64,000 nucleotides of DNA from an uncultured Collinsella sp. GTDB taxonomy: Bacteria; Actinomycetota; Coriobacteriia; Coriobacteriales; Coriobacteriaceae. Where the stretch lies: positions 23,997 to 87,996 of the forward strand of contig CATYSO010000011.1 in assembly GCA_958412345.1 (NCBI GenBank). Reading direction: 5' to 3'. The notes below the pieces were generated by a model that did no database searches, was not told where the DNA came from, and was given only the letters and a program-made list of their open reading frames with translations. Positions 43,806-52,342 of this stretch are shown piece after piece. The stretch's first letter is position 1. Every line of letters starts with the position of its first letter. Position numbers and translations under genes: made by a program.

Positions 43806-45179
43806 TTATCGCCGCACGTGTCGGAGTACTTCAACAGCAGCATTCACCTCGATAACGCGACGCTCCAGGCCGCGGCGAATGAACTCGAGCCGGCCCTCCG
43901 CTGTGGCCCATTTGCTCTGCGAAAGAATCTCGATCGCTTCATCAACAAATCCGTTGAGCCGCGATGAATCGAACCAATCGAGCGAGTCCGCAAGCGCCAG
44001 CTGGGCGGAAGGGTCGGGCCCAAACGGCTTAGCGGAAAACCCAAACTCCCCAGTTGCGAGCACGGCAGTTGGTACGTTGTACCACAGGCAGTTGCCACTA
44101 TCGAACAGCGGAGCAGGTTTTATCTCCAGGGTGTCGACATTGCGGATGATGCCGAAGTTTCGCCAATGGCGGTCGCTGTTGGCCAAAAGGGCATCGCAGA
44201 CAATCATCTGCGACATAGACCTTCTCACAGCGGCCTCATCGGCACCATGCTTGCCGAGGTAGCAACAGTACCGGTCGTACGTCGAGTTTCCCCGCTGACT
44301 ACCAAGTACGCCCTTAACGTAAACAGCCGGAACGTATTCCTCGCGGCCGTCAAGAAAGTCGTCGCACAGACACACGGGGCCATCGAATATGCGCTCAACC
44401 GTGTAAGGAACAAACTCCCCCTTGGAAAGCAAGCGACGATGTAGAGCCGTTGCAACCGCCTCGTTAAAGGGACGCTGATCGTCCATCCCGCACCCTTTAG
44501 CCAAAACGCGAATGTCGTTTCGGATCATCCACGATTTAGGAAGCTCGCCCTCGGATGTGTTGTCGGGATTTTTAAGACCGATGCCCTCCAGCCAACCCGA
44601 ACGCCCCTCGGGCGCCGATCGCTCAAAATCATTCTCGAAGTAATTGAGGTTTCGCCATTCGAGCCCGTCGCATTCTGCCGGCCGCAGCCAATAGCAATCC
44701 GAAAGCGAGAGGCCCAGGCACTGAACCGGCGCCTCAACGCTGTTGACAATCCCCAGCTCGCGGTAGCGCGAGATAAGTCCAGGGCGAACATCGGGCACCG
44801 ACCGATGCCCCCACCACGCGTTGAGCTCCCGCTTATTCACCGTAGGAGAAGAGCTCGAGCATGTGCCAAACGGCATTCGTTGCGCATCGAGGACCTCGGC
44901 GATTTCGAAGGGAAACTCGCGCGTCGGATCAAATGAGACATGCGCGACCTCATGCTCGGCCGACATCAGCGTAAACTTGCGTCCCACATCGGCCGCAGGA
45001 CGGCGTCCTCGCTTGCGGACCTTTTGGTAGGCGGTCGCAGAATTGTACTCGACCATCTTCCGGCCGCCCACAATATCGCACACAAGCGTCCCCGATGCGG
45101 CAAGTTGCGATATGCGGGCTTTCGTAACGCCCAACAGGCGGGCGGCATCACCCATAGATAAGTACTCAGACGTATCCAT
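43806..45179 (-). CDS. HipA-like kinase with fused N-terminal helix-turn-helix (457 aa)
   Basis: Residues of about 6-65 form an excisionase/MerR-type HTH (YLSMGDAARLLGVTKARISQ) and a short basic linker. The middle carries a motif seen in HipA-like proteins (LSLSDCYWLRPAE...NYFENDF). The C-terminal kinase core has NSDRHWRNFG (catalytic Asp near 336) and PAPLFDSGNCLWYN (metal Asp near 360). HipA enzymes phosphorylate proteins such as glutamyl-tRNA synthetase and are normally held by a separate HipB-type HTH; here no antitoxin gene is adjacent, and the HTH is on the same chain. The start at 45179 is set by GAGGTG and the HTH start; the ORF continues upstream without a site. Composition is less GC-rich than the neighbours. 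Confidence 0.8.
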   Translation of the reverse strand: MDTSEYLSMGDAARLLGVTKARISQLAASGTLVCDIVGGRKMVEYNSATAYQKVRKRGRRPAADVGRKFTLMSAEHEVAHVSFDPTREFPFEIAEVLDAQRMPFGTCSSSSPTVNKRELNAWWGHRSVPDVRPGLISRYRELGIVNSVEAPVQCLGLSLSDCYWLRPAECDGLEWRNLNYFENDFERSAPEGRSGWLEGIGLKNPDNTSEGELPKSWMIRNDIRVLAKGCGMDDQRPFNEAVATALHRRLLSKGEFVPYTVERIFDGPVCLCDDFLDGREEYVPAVYVKGVLGSQRGNSTYDRYCCYLGKHGADEAAVRRSMSQMIVCDALLANSDRHWRNFGIIRNVDTLEIKPAPLFDSGNCLWYNVPTAVLATGEFGFSAKPFGPDPSAQLALADSLDWFDSSRLNGFVDEAIEILSQSKWATAEGRLEFIRRGLERRVIEVNAAVEVLRHVRR

Positions 45180-45256
45180 ACACCGCATCACCTCGTTAAG
45201 TATTCTAAACGTAAAGTTAATTAGTTTCATATAGCATAATACTAAACAGACTGAAG

Positions 45257-45284
45257 CGAAAAAAGGCCCGAGCAATCGGGCCTT
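45257..45284 (-). terminator. Terminator after the M42 peptidase
   Basis: A 9-bp perfect stem AAGGCCCGA / TCGGGCCTT with a 4-nt loop, followed on the minus strand by a run of T. Confidence 0.9.
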
Positions 45285-45319
45285 AGAGCAATGGGCCAGC
45301 CGAGTCGCAAGCTGCTCCT

Positions 45320-46363
45320 CTAGCGTTGTACGTAGGCTCGGACGAGCTCGTAGGTGTTGCGCACGCCGTCCATGTGGCTGCGCTCGTAGTTGTGGCTCGC
45401 GTACACGCCGGGGCCGATCAGACCATGGCGAATGTCGTAGCCGGCCGAGAGCGTGGCCTCGACGTCGGAGCCATAGTGCGGGTACACATCGATGGCGTAA
45501 TCGAGCTCCAGCTCGCGCGCGATGTTGGACAGCGTGGTTACCAGGTCGTAGTTGTACGGACCGCCCGAATCCTTGGCGCAAATCGAAACCATGCGCTCGG
45601 TGCAGCCCAGGTCGTCGCCCACGCAGCCCATGTCCACGCTGATCATCTCGCGCGTGTCGGCCGGCACAAAGGCACCGCCGTGGCCGACCTCCTCGTACAC
45701 CGTAAAGAGCAACGAAACCTTGCGCGAAAGCGTCACCTCGCCTTCGGCGACGGCGCGGGCCAAACCCAGCAGAATCGACGCGGACAGCTTGTCGTCAAGG
45801 AAGCGACTCTTGATGTAGCCGCTCTCCGTCACCGTGGTGCGCGGATCCATAGCGATGATGTCGCCGGTTTGAATACCCAGCTCGAGCACATCGTCCTTGC
45901 TGTCAACGTTCTCGTCGAGCAGGATTTCCATGTTCTTCTCGATGGTCTTGACCGGCTCATCGGCCACGTGCGCCGAAGGCTCGGTATTGAGGACCACGCC
46001 CGTGTAGACATTGCCGTCGCGCGTATAAACGGTGCAGTTCTCGCCATCGGCCGTGGACCACTGGTGCCCGCCGAGGGTCGTGGGGCGCAAGCGACCATTG
46101 TCCTTAATGGAGCGTACCATGGCGCCCAGGGTATCGACATGGCTCGCCAACACGAGCGGCTCACCCTCACCACCAAGCTCAACGAGCACATTGCCCTTAT
46201 TGGAGCGCTCGGGCCCAAAGCCCATATCGCGCAACGTTTCCATCAGATAATCAGTCGCCGCACGGGTATAGCCCGTAGGCGAAGCGATAGAAGTCAGCGT
46301 CTTAAGCTGTCCTGCGATATAGGAGAGCGTCTCCTCTAGAGAAGCATCAATATTAGAAGTCAT
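45320..46363 (-). CDS. M42-family metallo-aminopeptidase (347 aa)
   Basis: Co-catalytic metal site residues are visible: His/Asp in VLASHVDTLGAMV, Asp in RFLDDKLSASILL, the Glu pair in TVYEEVGHGG, Asp in MISVDMGCVGDD, and His near the C-terminus (ASHNYERSHMDGV). M42 enzymes are cytoplasmic tetrahedral aminopeptidases/deblocking peptidases that finish peptide degradation. The start is the second of two close ATGs (46361-46363), with GGAAGG 6 nt upstream. Transcribed alone. Confidence 0.92.
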   Translation of the reverse strand: MTSNIDASLEETLSYIAGQLKTLTSIASPTGYTRAATDYLMETLRDMGFGPERSNKGNVLVELGGEGEPLVLASHVDTLGAMVRSIKDNGRLRPTTLGGHQWSTADGENCTVYTRDGNVYTGVVLNTEPSAHVADEPVKTIEKNMEILLDENVDSKDDVLELGIQTGDIIAMDPRTTVTESGYIKSRFLDDKLSASILLGLARAVAEGEVTLSRKVSLLFTVYEEVGHGGAFVPADTREMISVDMGCVGDDLGCTERMVSICAKDSGGPYNYDLVTTLSNIARELELDYAIDVYPHYGSDVEATLSAGYDIRHGLIGPGVYASHNYERSHMDGVRNTYELVRAYVQR

Positions 46364-46572
46364 ATGCATCCTTCCAAGTAAAACTAAGACCGAGTCCCGA
46401 TTTTAACCGTTCTGCACGTGCAATGCCCCAGGAGCCGAGCCGACTCCAGACGTCCCCGCACCGGTTTTGTGCACGTGCACGGTTTACAATCCCAATCTTG
46501 CATAAATCCTATCGATATCTGCATAGAAATGAGGCATCTTTTTGCTTCGTCTCAGGGTGCCCCACCTTGGGC

Positions 46573-46808
46573 CGTGCAAAAAACGGAGTATTCAGCACCG
46601 TGGGCCCCAACAGCCCCATCGCGAACGACAAAACGACGCGGTTACAGCAGTGTTGCAGGTCGTCGCAAAGCAAAAACTCAGTAACAACCCCCTCCGCTCA
46701 TCGATAGCCCACCCACATTGGCTGTCGATAGGCGCCTGTGGGCCACTACGGCCCATTCACAACGTTATGCATTTTTAAGAGCTTGCTGAATACTCCCAAA
46801 AATGCACG
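46573..46808. repeat. 236-bp element with imperfect terminal inverted repeats
   Basis: Arms 46573-46597 and 46784-46808: the inner 13 bp (GGAGTATTCAGCA) and outer 6 bp (CGTGCA) pair exactly, with 6 unpaired bases between. The left arm's CGTGCAAAAAAC resembles the left end of the 238-bp element at 2911 (TGTGCAAAAAAT), and the two elements have nearly equal length. A shared element family is suspected but not proven. Confidence 0.55.
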
Positions 46809-46882
46809 CTGGGAAGTGCACCACTTATCCGCAGCGGGCAGTATGCCTTGGTTTTGCCCGTCTCGGGGCATCGACGCAGCAC

Positions 46883-46914
46883 AAAAAGCCCCGCCGTGCG
46901 TAGCACGGCGGGGC
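46883..46914 (-). terminator. Terminator after the fucO-like gene
   Basis: A 12-bp perfect stem (GCCCCGCCGTGC and its complement) around a 3-nt loop, followed by T5 on the minus strand. Confidence 0.92.
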
Positions 46915-46967
46915 CAGCGGCAAGTCAAAAGTCCATACGCCTACAGGCGAAAGAACACCAAACTAGA

Positions 46968-48134
46968 CTAGGCAGCCGGGCAGATCTTCTTGAAGAGCTC
47001 GATGACGTCGTCGAGCGTTGCCTCGCGCGGGTTACCCGGGAAGCAGGCGTCGGCCATGGCGTCCTTGGCCAGAACCTCGATCTCGTCGGCCTTCATAGCC
47101 TCGCAGACGTGCGGGATATTCACGTCGGCGGAAAGCTGCTTGACGGCGGCGATAGCGGCGTCGGCAGCCTCGTCGGTGCTCATGCCCGTGGTGTCAACAC
47201 CCATGGCAAGGGCAACCTTGGCCAGGCGCTCAGCGCAAACCGGCTTGTTGAACTCCATGGCGATCGGCAGCAGCATGGCGCAAGCGACGCCGTGCGGGGT
47301 GTCGTAGTGAGCGGACAGGGTGTGAGCCATGGCGTGGTCGATGCCCAGGCCAACGTTGGAGAAGCCCATACCGGCGACATACTGGCCAAGAGCCATGCCC
47401 TCACGGCCGGAGCCGGGCTGGCCGGACTTGGCCTCGGCGACGGAGTCGCGCAGGTTCTCGCTGATCAGCTTAATAGCCTCAAAGTGGAACATGTCGGAGA
47501 GCTCCCAAGCGCCCTTGGTGGTGTAGCCCTCGATGGCGTGGGTTAGAGCGTCCATGCCGGTGGAGGCGGTCAGGCCGGCGGGCATGGAAGCCATCATGTC
47601 GGGGTCGACGACGGCGACCTCGGGGGCGTCGTTGGTGTCGACGCACACGAACTTGCGGACCTTCTCGGGGTCGGTGATGACGTAGTTGATGGTCACCTCG
47701 GCAGCGGTACCGGCGGTCGTCGGCACAGCGATGGTAAACACGGCGTGGTTCTTAGTGGGAGCAACGCCCTCGAGGCTGCGGACATCGGCAAACTCGGGGT
47801 TGTTGATGATGATGCCGATAGCCTTGGCGGTGTCCATGGAGGAGCCGCCACCGATGGTCACGATAGCGTCAGCCTCGGCGGCCTTGAAGGCCTCGACGCC
47901 GTCCTTGACGTTCTGGATAGTGGGGTTGGGCTTAATCTCGGAGTAGAGGCTCCAAGCGATGCCGGCGGCGTCGAGCTCGTCGGTCACCTTGGCGGTAACG
48001 CCAAACTTGACCAGGTCGGGATCGGAGCAGACGAAGATCTTCTTGTAGCCGCGACGCTGGAGCTCGCCGGGGATCTCCTTGATAGCGCCGGAACCATGAT
48101 AAGAGATGGTATTGAGAACGAAACGATTAGCCAT
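46968..48134 (-). CDS. fucO: Iron-containing alcohol dehydrogenase, FucO-like lactaldehyde reductase type (388 aa)
   Basis: A group III alcohol dehydrogenase: GGGSSMDTAKAIGI (NAD site), PTTAGTAAEVT, the metal motif ASTGMDALTHAIEGY (Asp, His) and GIDHAMAHTLSAHYDTPHGVA (two further His). The overall sequence style (NRFVLNTISYHGSGAIKEI) is that of FucO, which reduces lactaldehyde to 1,2-propanediol; ethanol or other aldehyde use is possible since no fucose or rhamnose genes are in view. GGGAGG is 6 nt before the ATG. It lies downstream of two operator-like sites. Confidence 0.88.
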   Translation of the reverse strand: MANRFVLNTISYHGSGAIKEIPGELQRRGYKKIFVCSDPDLVKFGVTAKVTDELDAAGIAWSLYSEIKPNPTIQNVKDGVEAFKAAEADAIVTIGGGSSMDTAKAIGIIINNPEFADVRSLEGVAPTKNHAVFTIAVPTTAGTAAEVTINYVITDPEKVRKFVCVDTNDAPEVAVVDPDMMASMPAGLTASTGMDALTHAIEGYTTKGAWELSDMFHFEAIKLISENLRDSVAEAKSGQPGSGREGMALGQYVAGMGFSNVGLGIDHAMAHTLSAHYDTPHGVACAMLLPIAMEFNKPVCAERLAKVALAMGVDTTGMSTDEAADAAIAAVKQLSADVNIPHVCEAMKADEIEVLAKDAMADACFPGNPREATLDDVIELFKKICPAA

Positions 48135-48192
48135 TGATAGCCTCCCATCGTGTGCGGGGCACCCATTACGCCCCACGCTATGAGTCCCATCC

Positions 48193-48249
48193 TAACGCTT
48201 TTGAAACAAAAAACACGTGAGAACGTCAAAATTGTTAAAGCGTTTCAAC
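48193..48249 (-). promoter_or_regulatory. Two LacI-type operator-like sites at the fucO promoter
   Basis: GTTGAAACGCTTTAAC (minus strand of 48234-48249) and GTTTCAAAAGCGTTA (minus strand of 48193-48207) share AAAGCGTT and the GTTTCAA/TTGAAAC half. A -35-like TTGACG (48224-48229) lies between them. Their centres are about 41 bp apart, near four helical turns. This arrangement fits a LacI/CcpA-type repressor; the -10 is poor. Confidence 0.4.
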
Positions 48250-48255
48250 AGAAGA

Positions 48256-48294
48256 TGAAAAATATTGCGGCAAAGGGACAACCCCTTTGCCGCA
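48256..48294 (-). terminator. Terminator after the DUF1275 gene
   Basis: A 12-bp perfect stem TGCGGCAAAGGG / CCCTTTGCCGCA with a 5-nt loop; the minus strand continues ATATTTTTC. Confidence 0.85.
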
Positions 48295-48299
48295 TTCGG

Positions 48300-49016
48300 T
48301 TACTTTCGACAGCCCTCTTTCCAAGCCTCGGCCGCAACCTTCCAGCGAAAACGCAAGTCGCGCTCGCGGTCGATGAACATGATGGCAAACGCGACAAACA
48401 GCAGCACGCTCGCCACGACGATGGCGTGCAGGCCCATGCGCTCAATACACCAGTTGCCCAGCACGGCGCCAAACACAAAGGTAAAGATCACGCCAAAGTA
48501 CAGCAGGCCGTTTTCCAAAAAGCCGCGCTTGTGGGTGATGATGTAATCGTCCACGTTTTGCAGCGCGTTGCGCAAGTTGCCGATGCACATGGTCGTGGCG
48601 ATGCCGTGACCGTGGATCTTGCGGAAGCTCTCGACTTGCATACCGCAAGCAAACGAAGTAAGGCAGTTGGCGAGCAGGTTGAAATCGCCGCCCGGGATAA
48701 AGCTCACGCCCAGCAAGATAACGGCTTCAAAAAACACCGTCACCTGGCGCCAGTGAATCACACTGCCAAACCGCTCGTGAACCAGGTCGGCAAGCATAAT
48801 GCCCACGGCAAACGACACCACGGGAAAGAAGTAGCGTCCCGCCAGCGTCCAGTTGCCCTCCGAGATGCTCACGCCCACCAGCAAGATATTGCCCGTCTGC
48901 GCGTTTGCGAAAACATGATCGCGCCCAATGTACGAATACACATCCATAAAGCCACCGGCGAGCGCCAGGATAATGCCCAGTTCGATGGACTCCGATATCT
49001 GTTTGGCACGTTGCAT
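48300..49016 (-). CDS. YoaK/DUF1275 membrane protein (238 aa)
   Basis: Six to seven hydrophobic helices with DUF1275 features: IILALAGGFMDVYSYIGR at the start, ANAQTGNILLVGV (the TGN motif), GMQVESFRKIHGHGIATTMCIGNLRN and KRGFLENGLLYFGVIFTFVFG. Function is unknown; the family is widespread as a small integral membrane protein. The start at 49016 lies 10 nt after AAGGAGG. It is divergent from the YgiQ-type gene and has its own terminator. Confidence 0.88.
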   Translation of the reverse strand: MQRAKQISESIELGIILALAGGFMDVYSYIGRDHVFANAQTGNILLVGVSISEGNWTLAGRYFFPVVSFAVGIMLADLVHERFGSVIHWRQVTVFFEAVILLGVSFIPGGDFNLLANCLTSFACGMQVESFRKIHGHGIATTMCIGNLRNALQNVDDYIITHKRGFLENGLLYFGVIFTFVFGAVLGNWCIERMGLHAIVVASVLLFVAFAIMFIDRERDLRFRWKVAAEAWKEGCRK

Positions 49017-49197
49017 CGTCGTGCATCCTCCTTGTTGACGACCCTCTCGTGCGTTGGCGGAAACATAGCCGCCGTTCATACTGTAACCCATTGACAACAT
49101 GGCATGCGCGCGAGACGACCCCTTCGACACGGGGATACACAGTCTGGAAACAAACGATACCCGTATCGACACGCCAATCCGCCAGCCCATGTACTCC

Positions 49198-49239
49198 ACC
49201 AGTCTTTTTAGCTCCGTCCCAAAAAGACTGGTTACAATT
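49198..49239 (+). promoter_or_regulatory. Inverted repeat abutting a -10 element before ygiQ-like gene
   Basis: A perfect 12-bp inverted repeat ACCAGTCTTTTT / AAAAAGACTGGT (49198-49209, 49221-49232) directly precedes TTACAAT, whose TACAAT (49234-49239) could be a -10. The GTG start is 31 bp later, so the repeat would overlap the -35 region and act as an operator. Confidence 0.45.
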
Positions 49240-49269
49240 ACGTGCAGCATACAAACACCGGGAGGGATC

Positions 49270-51417
49270 GTGGCAAAAAAGCCTCAGCACGCTCAGAACA
49301 ACCAGCGCAGTCAGCAGGGCAAACAGGGCCAGCAGCAAAAGCGCGGCGGCAAGGCGCAGGCCACGGTCGCCCGCACCAAGCATTCCCAAGCGACGCCCGC
49401 CCGCCCCTGGCGACCGGGCCGCGACAAGTTCCTCCCCGTCAGCCGCGCCGACATGGATGCGCGTGGCTGGGACCAGTGCGACTTCGTCTATATCTGCGGC
49501 GATGCCTACGTGGACCATCCGAGCTTTGGCATGGCCATCATCAGCCGCGTGCTCGACGCGCACGGCTACAAGGTGGGTATCATCTGCCAGCCCGACTGGA
49601 CCGACCCCGCCAGTATCACCGTGCTCGGCGAGCCACGCCTGGGCTTTCTCGTCAGCGCCGGCAACATGGACTCCATGGTCAACCACTATTCGGTGACCAA
49701 GCACCGCCGCCACACCGATGCCTATACCCCCGGCGGCGAGGAGGGGCGCCGTCCCAACCGAGCCGTCACGGTCTACGGTAACCTCATCCGCCAGACGTTC
49801 AAGGACGCCCCCATCATCATCGGCGGCATCGAGGCGAGCCTGCGCCGCCTGGCCCACTACGACTACTGGCAGGACAAGCTCAAGCGCTCGGTACTGCTCG
49901 ACTCGGGCGCCGACATCCTCATCTACGGCATGGGCGAGCACGCGATCGTCGAGATCGCCGACGCACTCGATGCCGGACTGCCTGTCGATCAGATCACCTA
50001 CATCAACGGTACCGTCTACCGCACGGGTTCGCTCGACGAGGTCTACGACTACGACCTGCTGCCCAGCTGGGACGACCTTGCCGCCGACAAGCTCAACTAT
50101 GCGCGCAGCTTTAACGTGCAGCAGCAGAATATGGACCCCATCACCGGCCATCGCCTGGTAGAGCCCTACCCCAACAGCGTCTATGTGGTGCAGAACCCGC
50201 CGTCGGCGACGCTCACCACCGATGAGATGGACGAGGTTGCCGAACTCCCCTACGCACGCGATTGGCATCCCGACTACGACGCGGCAGGCGGCGTGCCGGC
50301 CTTTGCCGAGATCAAGTTTTCCATTAGCTCCAACCGCGGCTGTTTTGGCGAGTGCTCGTTTTGCGCGCTCACCTTCCACCAGGGACGCGTGCTGCAGATG
50401 CGCAGCCACGACTCGATCATGCGCGAGGCCGAGCTGCTCACGCGCGACCCCGAGTTTAAGGGCTACATCAACGACGTGGGCGGACCGACGGCAAACTTTA
50501 GCCGTCCGGCCTGCGACAAGCAGCTCAAGCACGGCGTATGCAAGAACAAACGCTGCCTGTGGCCGAGCGTATGCAAGAACATGGTGGTCGACGAGAGCGG
50601 CTACACGCAGCTGTTGCGCGACCTGCGCCAGCTGCCGGGTGTCAAGAAGGTCTTTGTCCGCAGTGGCATCCGCTTTGACTACACCATGGCCGATGCCTCG
50701 GACGAGTTTTTGCGCGAGCTGCTGGAACACCATGTCTCGGGCCAGCTGCGCGTAGCGCCCGAGCACGTGAGCGATGCAGTGCTGTCCGTGATGGGCAAGC
50801 CGAGCCGCGCCGTCTACGATGCGTTCTGCCGTAAATTTGAACGCCTGAACCGTGAATACGGACTCAAGCAGTACGTGGTGCCGTATCTGATCTCGAGCCA
50901 TCCCGGCTCGACGATGAAGGAAGCCGTGGACCTTGCCGAGGCCGTGCGCGACATGGGCTACATGCCCGAACAGGTGCAGGACTTCTACCCCACCCCGTCC
51001 ACCATGTCGACCTGCATGTACTACACCGGCGTGGATCCGCGCACCATGGAGCCGATCTATGTGGCGCGCGACCCGCACGAAAAGGCCATGCAGCGTGCGC
51101 TCATCCAGTATCGCAAGCCCGAGAACTACAAGCTGGTACGCGAGGCACTGGAAAAAGCCGGACGTCGTGACCTGATCGGCTACACCAAACACTGTCTAAT
51201 CCGCCCCGTGCCGCCGCGCCCGGGCGAGACGTCTACTGGCGGTGGGCATGGCACCGACAAGAAGGGCGGCAAGGCCCACGGCGGCTCTGGCGGCGCTGGC
51301 AAGGGGCCCAAGGGCAGCAAGGGGCACAGCGGCATGTCACGCGCGCAAAACACTGCCGGGCGCAACCGTGCAGCTCAGGGGCGTCAGGGTGCCAACGGAG
51401 GCGGACGCCGCAACTAG
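49270..51417 (+). CDS. YgiQ-family radical SAM protein (715 aa), GTG start
   Basis: The N-terminal YgiQ domain (DFVYICGDAYVDHPSFG, DPASITVLGEPRLGFLVSAG, EEGRRPNRAV) is followed by the radical SAM core: SSNRGCFGECSFCALTFHQG supplies CxxxCxxC for the 4Fe-4S cluster. C-terminal landmarks are SSHPGSTMKEAVDLA and EQVQDFYPTPSTMSTCMYYTG. Reaction is unknown for the family. The tail is a Gly/Lys/Arg low-complexity region, as is the first 50 residues. The GTG at 49270 follows GGGAGGG; upstream ATGs have no site. Its stop overlaps the convergent CPBP stop (CTAG). Confidence 0.9.
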   Translation: MAKKPQHAQNNQRSQQGKQGQQQKRGGKAQATVARTKHSQATPARPWRPGRDKFLPVSRADMDARGWDQCDFVYICGDAYVDHPSFGMAIISRVLDAHGYKVGIICQPDWTDPASITVLGEPRLGFLVSAGNMDSMVNHYSVTKHRRHTDAYTPGGEEGRRPNRAVTVYGNLIRQTFKDAPIIIGGIEASLRRLAHYDYWQDKLKRSVLLDSGADILIYGMGEHAIVEIADALDAGLPVDQITYINGTVYRTGSLDEVYDYDLLPSWDDLAADKLNYARSFNVQQQNMDPITGHRLVEPYPNSVYVVQNPPSATLTTDEMDEVAELPYARDWHPDYDAAGGVPAFAEIKFSISSNRGCFGECSFCALTFHQGRVLQMRSHDSIMREAELLTRDPEFKGYINDVGGPTANFSRPACDKQLKHGVCKNKRCLWPSVCKNMVVDESGYTQLLRDLRQLPGVKKVFVRSGIRFDYTMADASDEFLRELLEHHVSGQLRVAPEHVSDAVLSVMGKPSRAVYDAFCRKFERLNREYGLKQYVVPYLISSHPGSTMKEAVDLAEAVRDMGYMPEQVQDFYPTPSTMSTCMYYTGVDPRTMEPIYVARDPHEKAMQRALIQYRKPENYKLVREALEKAGRRDLIGYTKHCLIRPVPPRPGETSTGGGHGTDKKGGKAHGGSGGAGKGPKGSKGHSGMSRAQNTAGRNRAAQGRQGANGGGRRN

Positions 51418-52325
51418 GGCAGCGGTGCGCTCGCTGCGTCCATCCCACACGCGTGGCGCAGCGAGCGCATTGCCTCAACGAGGATGACGCCGGCGATAGC
51501 GACCGTGATTATCACGTCGAACGGTGTGTTCACAAACCAGAGCAACGTCATGAAATACGACCCGGCATTAAAGGCAAAGTGCAGCAGGATCGTGTAGCGG
51601 AGCTTTCCGGTCGTCACGAGCACCCAACCAAAGATGAGGCCGGCGGCACCCGCGTAGCAACCCTGTACCCAATTCATGTGCATAAAACCGAAGATCGCCG
51701 CCTGCAGCACAATCGCCGCGGCGATACCCCACGTGCTTGGGGCCGCCCAGGGCACCATGGCGCCACTCTGCGCGCTCACACGACGCCGGCACTTCCAAAG
51801 TGGGCGGCACTGCGGATTAAACGCTCGGAGCGAAAACTCAAAAATAATGCCGCGCACCAGCAGCTCTTCACAAAATGGGGCGCCGAGCACCGTGGTCAGG
51901 ACGGCAAGAAGGTTGGTATCGCCCATGCCTGTTTCCTCGACGAGCTCGCTATAGTCTGCCGCAACCTCGGGCAGCAGCGACAGCACGCCGTCGCATAGGT
52001 AGCTAATGACCACCTGCATGGATAGGCCGATCACGACAACGCATGCGATGCGCTTCCAAGCAGCATTTGCTCCCCCGCCGAGTGGGCGCTCACCTTGCCG
52101 GCGCGCCATGAAGGAGCGGGGCCACAGATAGCTCCACCACAGCAGCGCCATCAAAAACGATGCCGTCTGAGCGGCAGCCTGGAACCATTGGATATCGAGA
52201 TTGTCGATCGGGAAACCCGTCAGTGCCGACACGATGTCCAGCGCGGAGAACAAAACAATGCTCAGGGCAATATCGGCAGCAACAACACCAAAACAGGCAA
52301 GCGCCCAAACCAGCGCATTGAGCAT
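51414..52325 (-). CDS. CPBP-family intramembrane metalloprotease (303 aa)
   Basis: Several transmembrane helices with the CPBP/Rce1 motifs: CEELLVRGIIFE (EExxxR), FGFMHMNW (FxxxH) and HFAFNAG (HxxxN/B). Such proteases act on prenylated or bacteriocin-type substrates or are used for self-immunity; the substrate here is unknown. GAGGAGG is 5 nt before the ATG. A perfect REP-like hairpin ends only 18 bp upstream of the start, and the stop codon shares CTAG with the ygiQ-like gene. Confidence 0.88.
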   Translation of the reverse strand: MLNALVWALACFGVVAADIALSIVLFSALDIVSALTGFPIDNLDIQWFQAAAQTASFLMALLWWSYLWPRSFMARRQGERPLGGGANAAWKRIACVVVIGLSMQVVISYLCDGVLSLLPEVAADYSELVEETGMGDTNLLAVLTTVLGAPFCEELLVRGIIFEFSLRAFNPQCRPLWKCRRRVSAQSGAMVPWAAPSTWGIAAAIVLQAAIFGFMHMNWVQGCYAGAAGLIFGWVLVTTGKLRYTILLHFAFNAGSYFMTLLWFVNTPFDVIITVAIAGVILVEAMRSLRHACGMDAASAPLP

Positions 52326-52342
52326 GCCAACCTCCTCAAAAC

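Larger units (their letters stand above)
46364..46967. other. 600-bp intergenic region with inverted repeats
   Basis: Between the M42 gene and the fucO-like gene. It holds the element 46573-46808, two internal hairpins (46700-46709 with 46720-46729, 9 of 10 paired; TGGGCC/GGCCCA at 46739-46755), and the fucO terminator at 46883-46914. Short ORFs of about 90 codons exist in three frames but lack ribosome sites and homology features. This is the longest gene-free stretch in the window. Confidence 0.6.

Noticed and set aside
48727..51192. 821-codon open frame on the minus strand opposite the ygiQ-like gene
   Set aside because: It mirrors a GC-rich gene in a stop-poor antisense frame, has low-complexity Val/His/Ala composition and no ribosome site; the plus-strand protein has clear radical SAM motifs.
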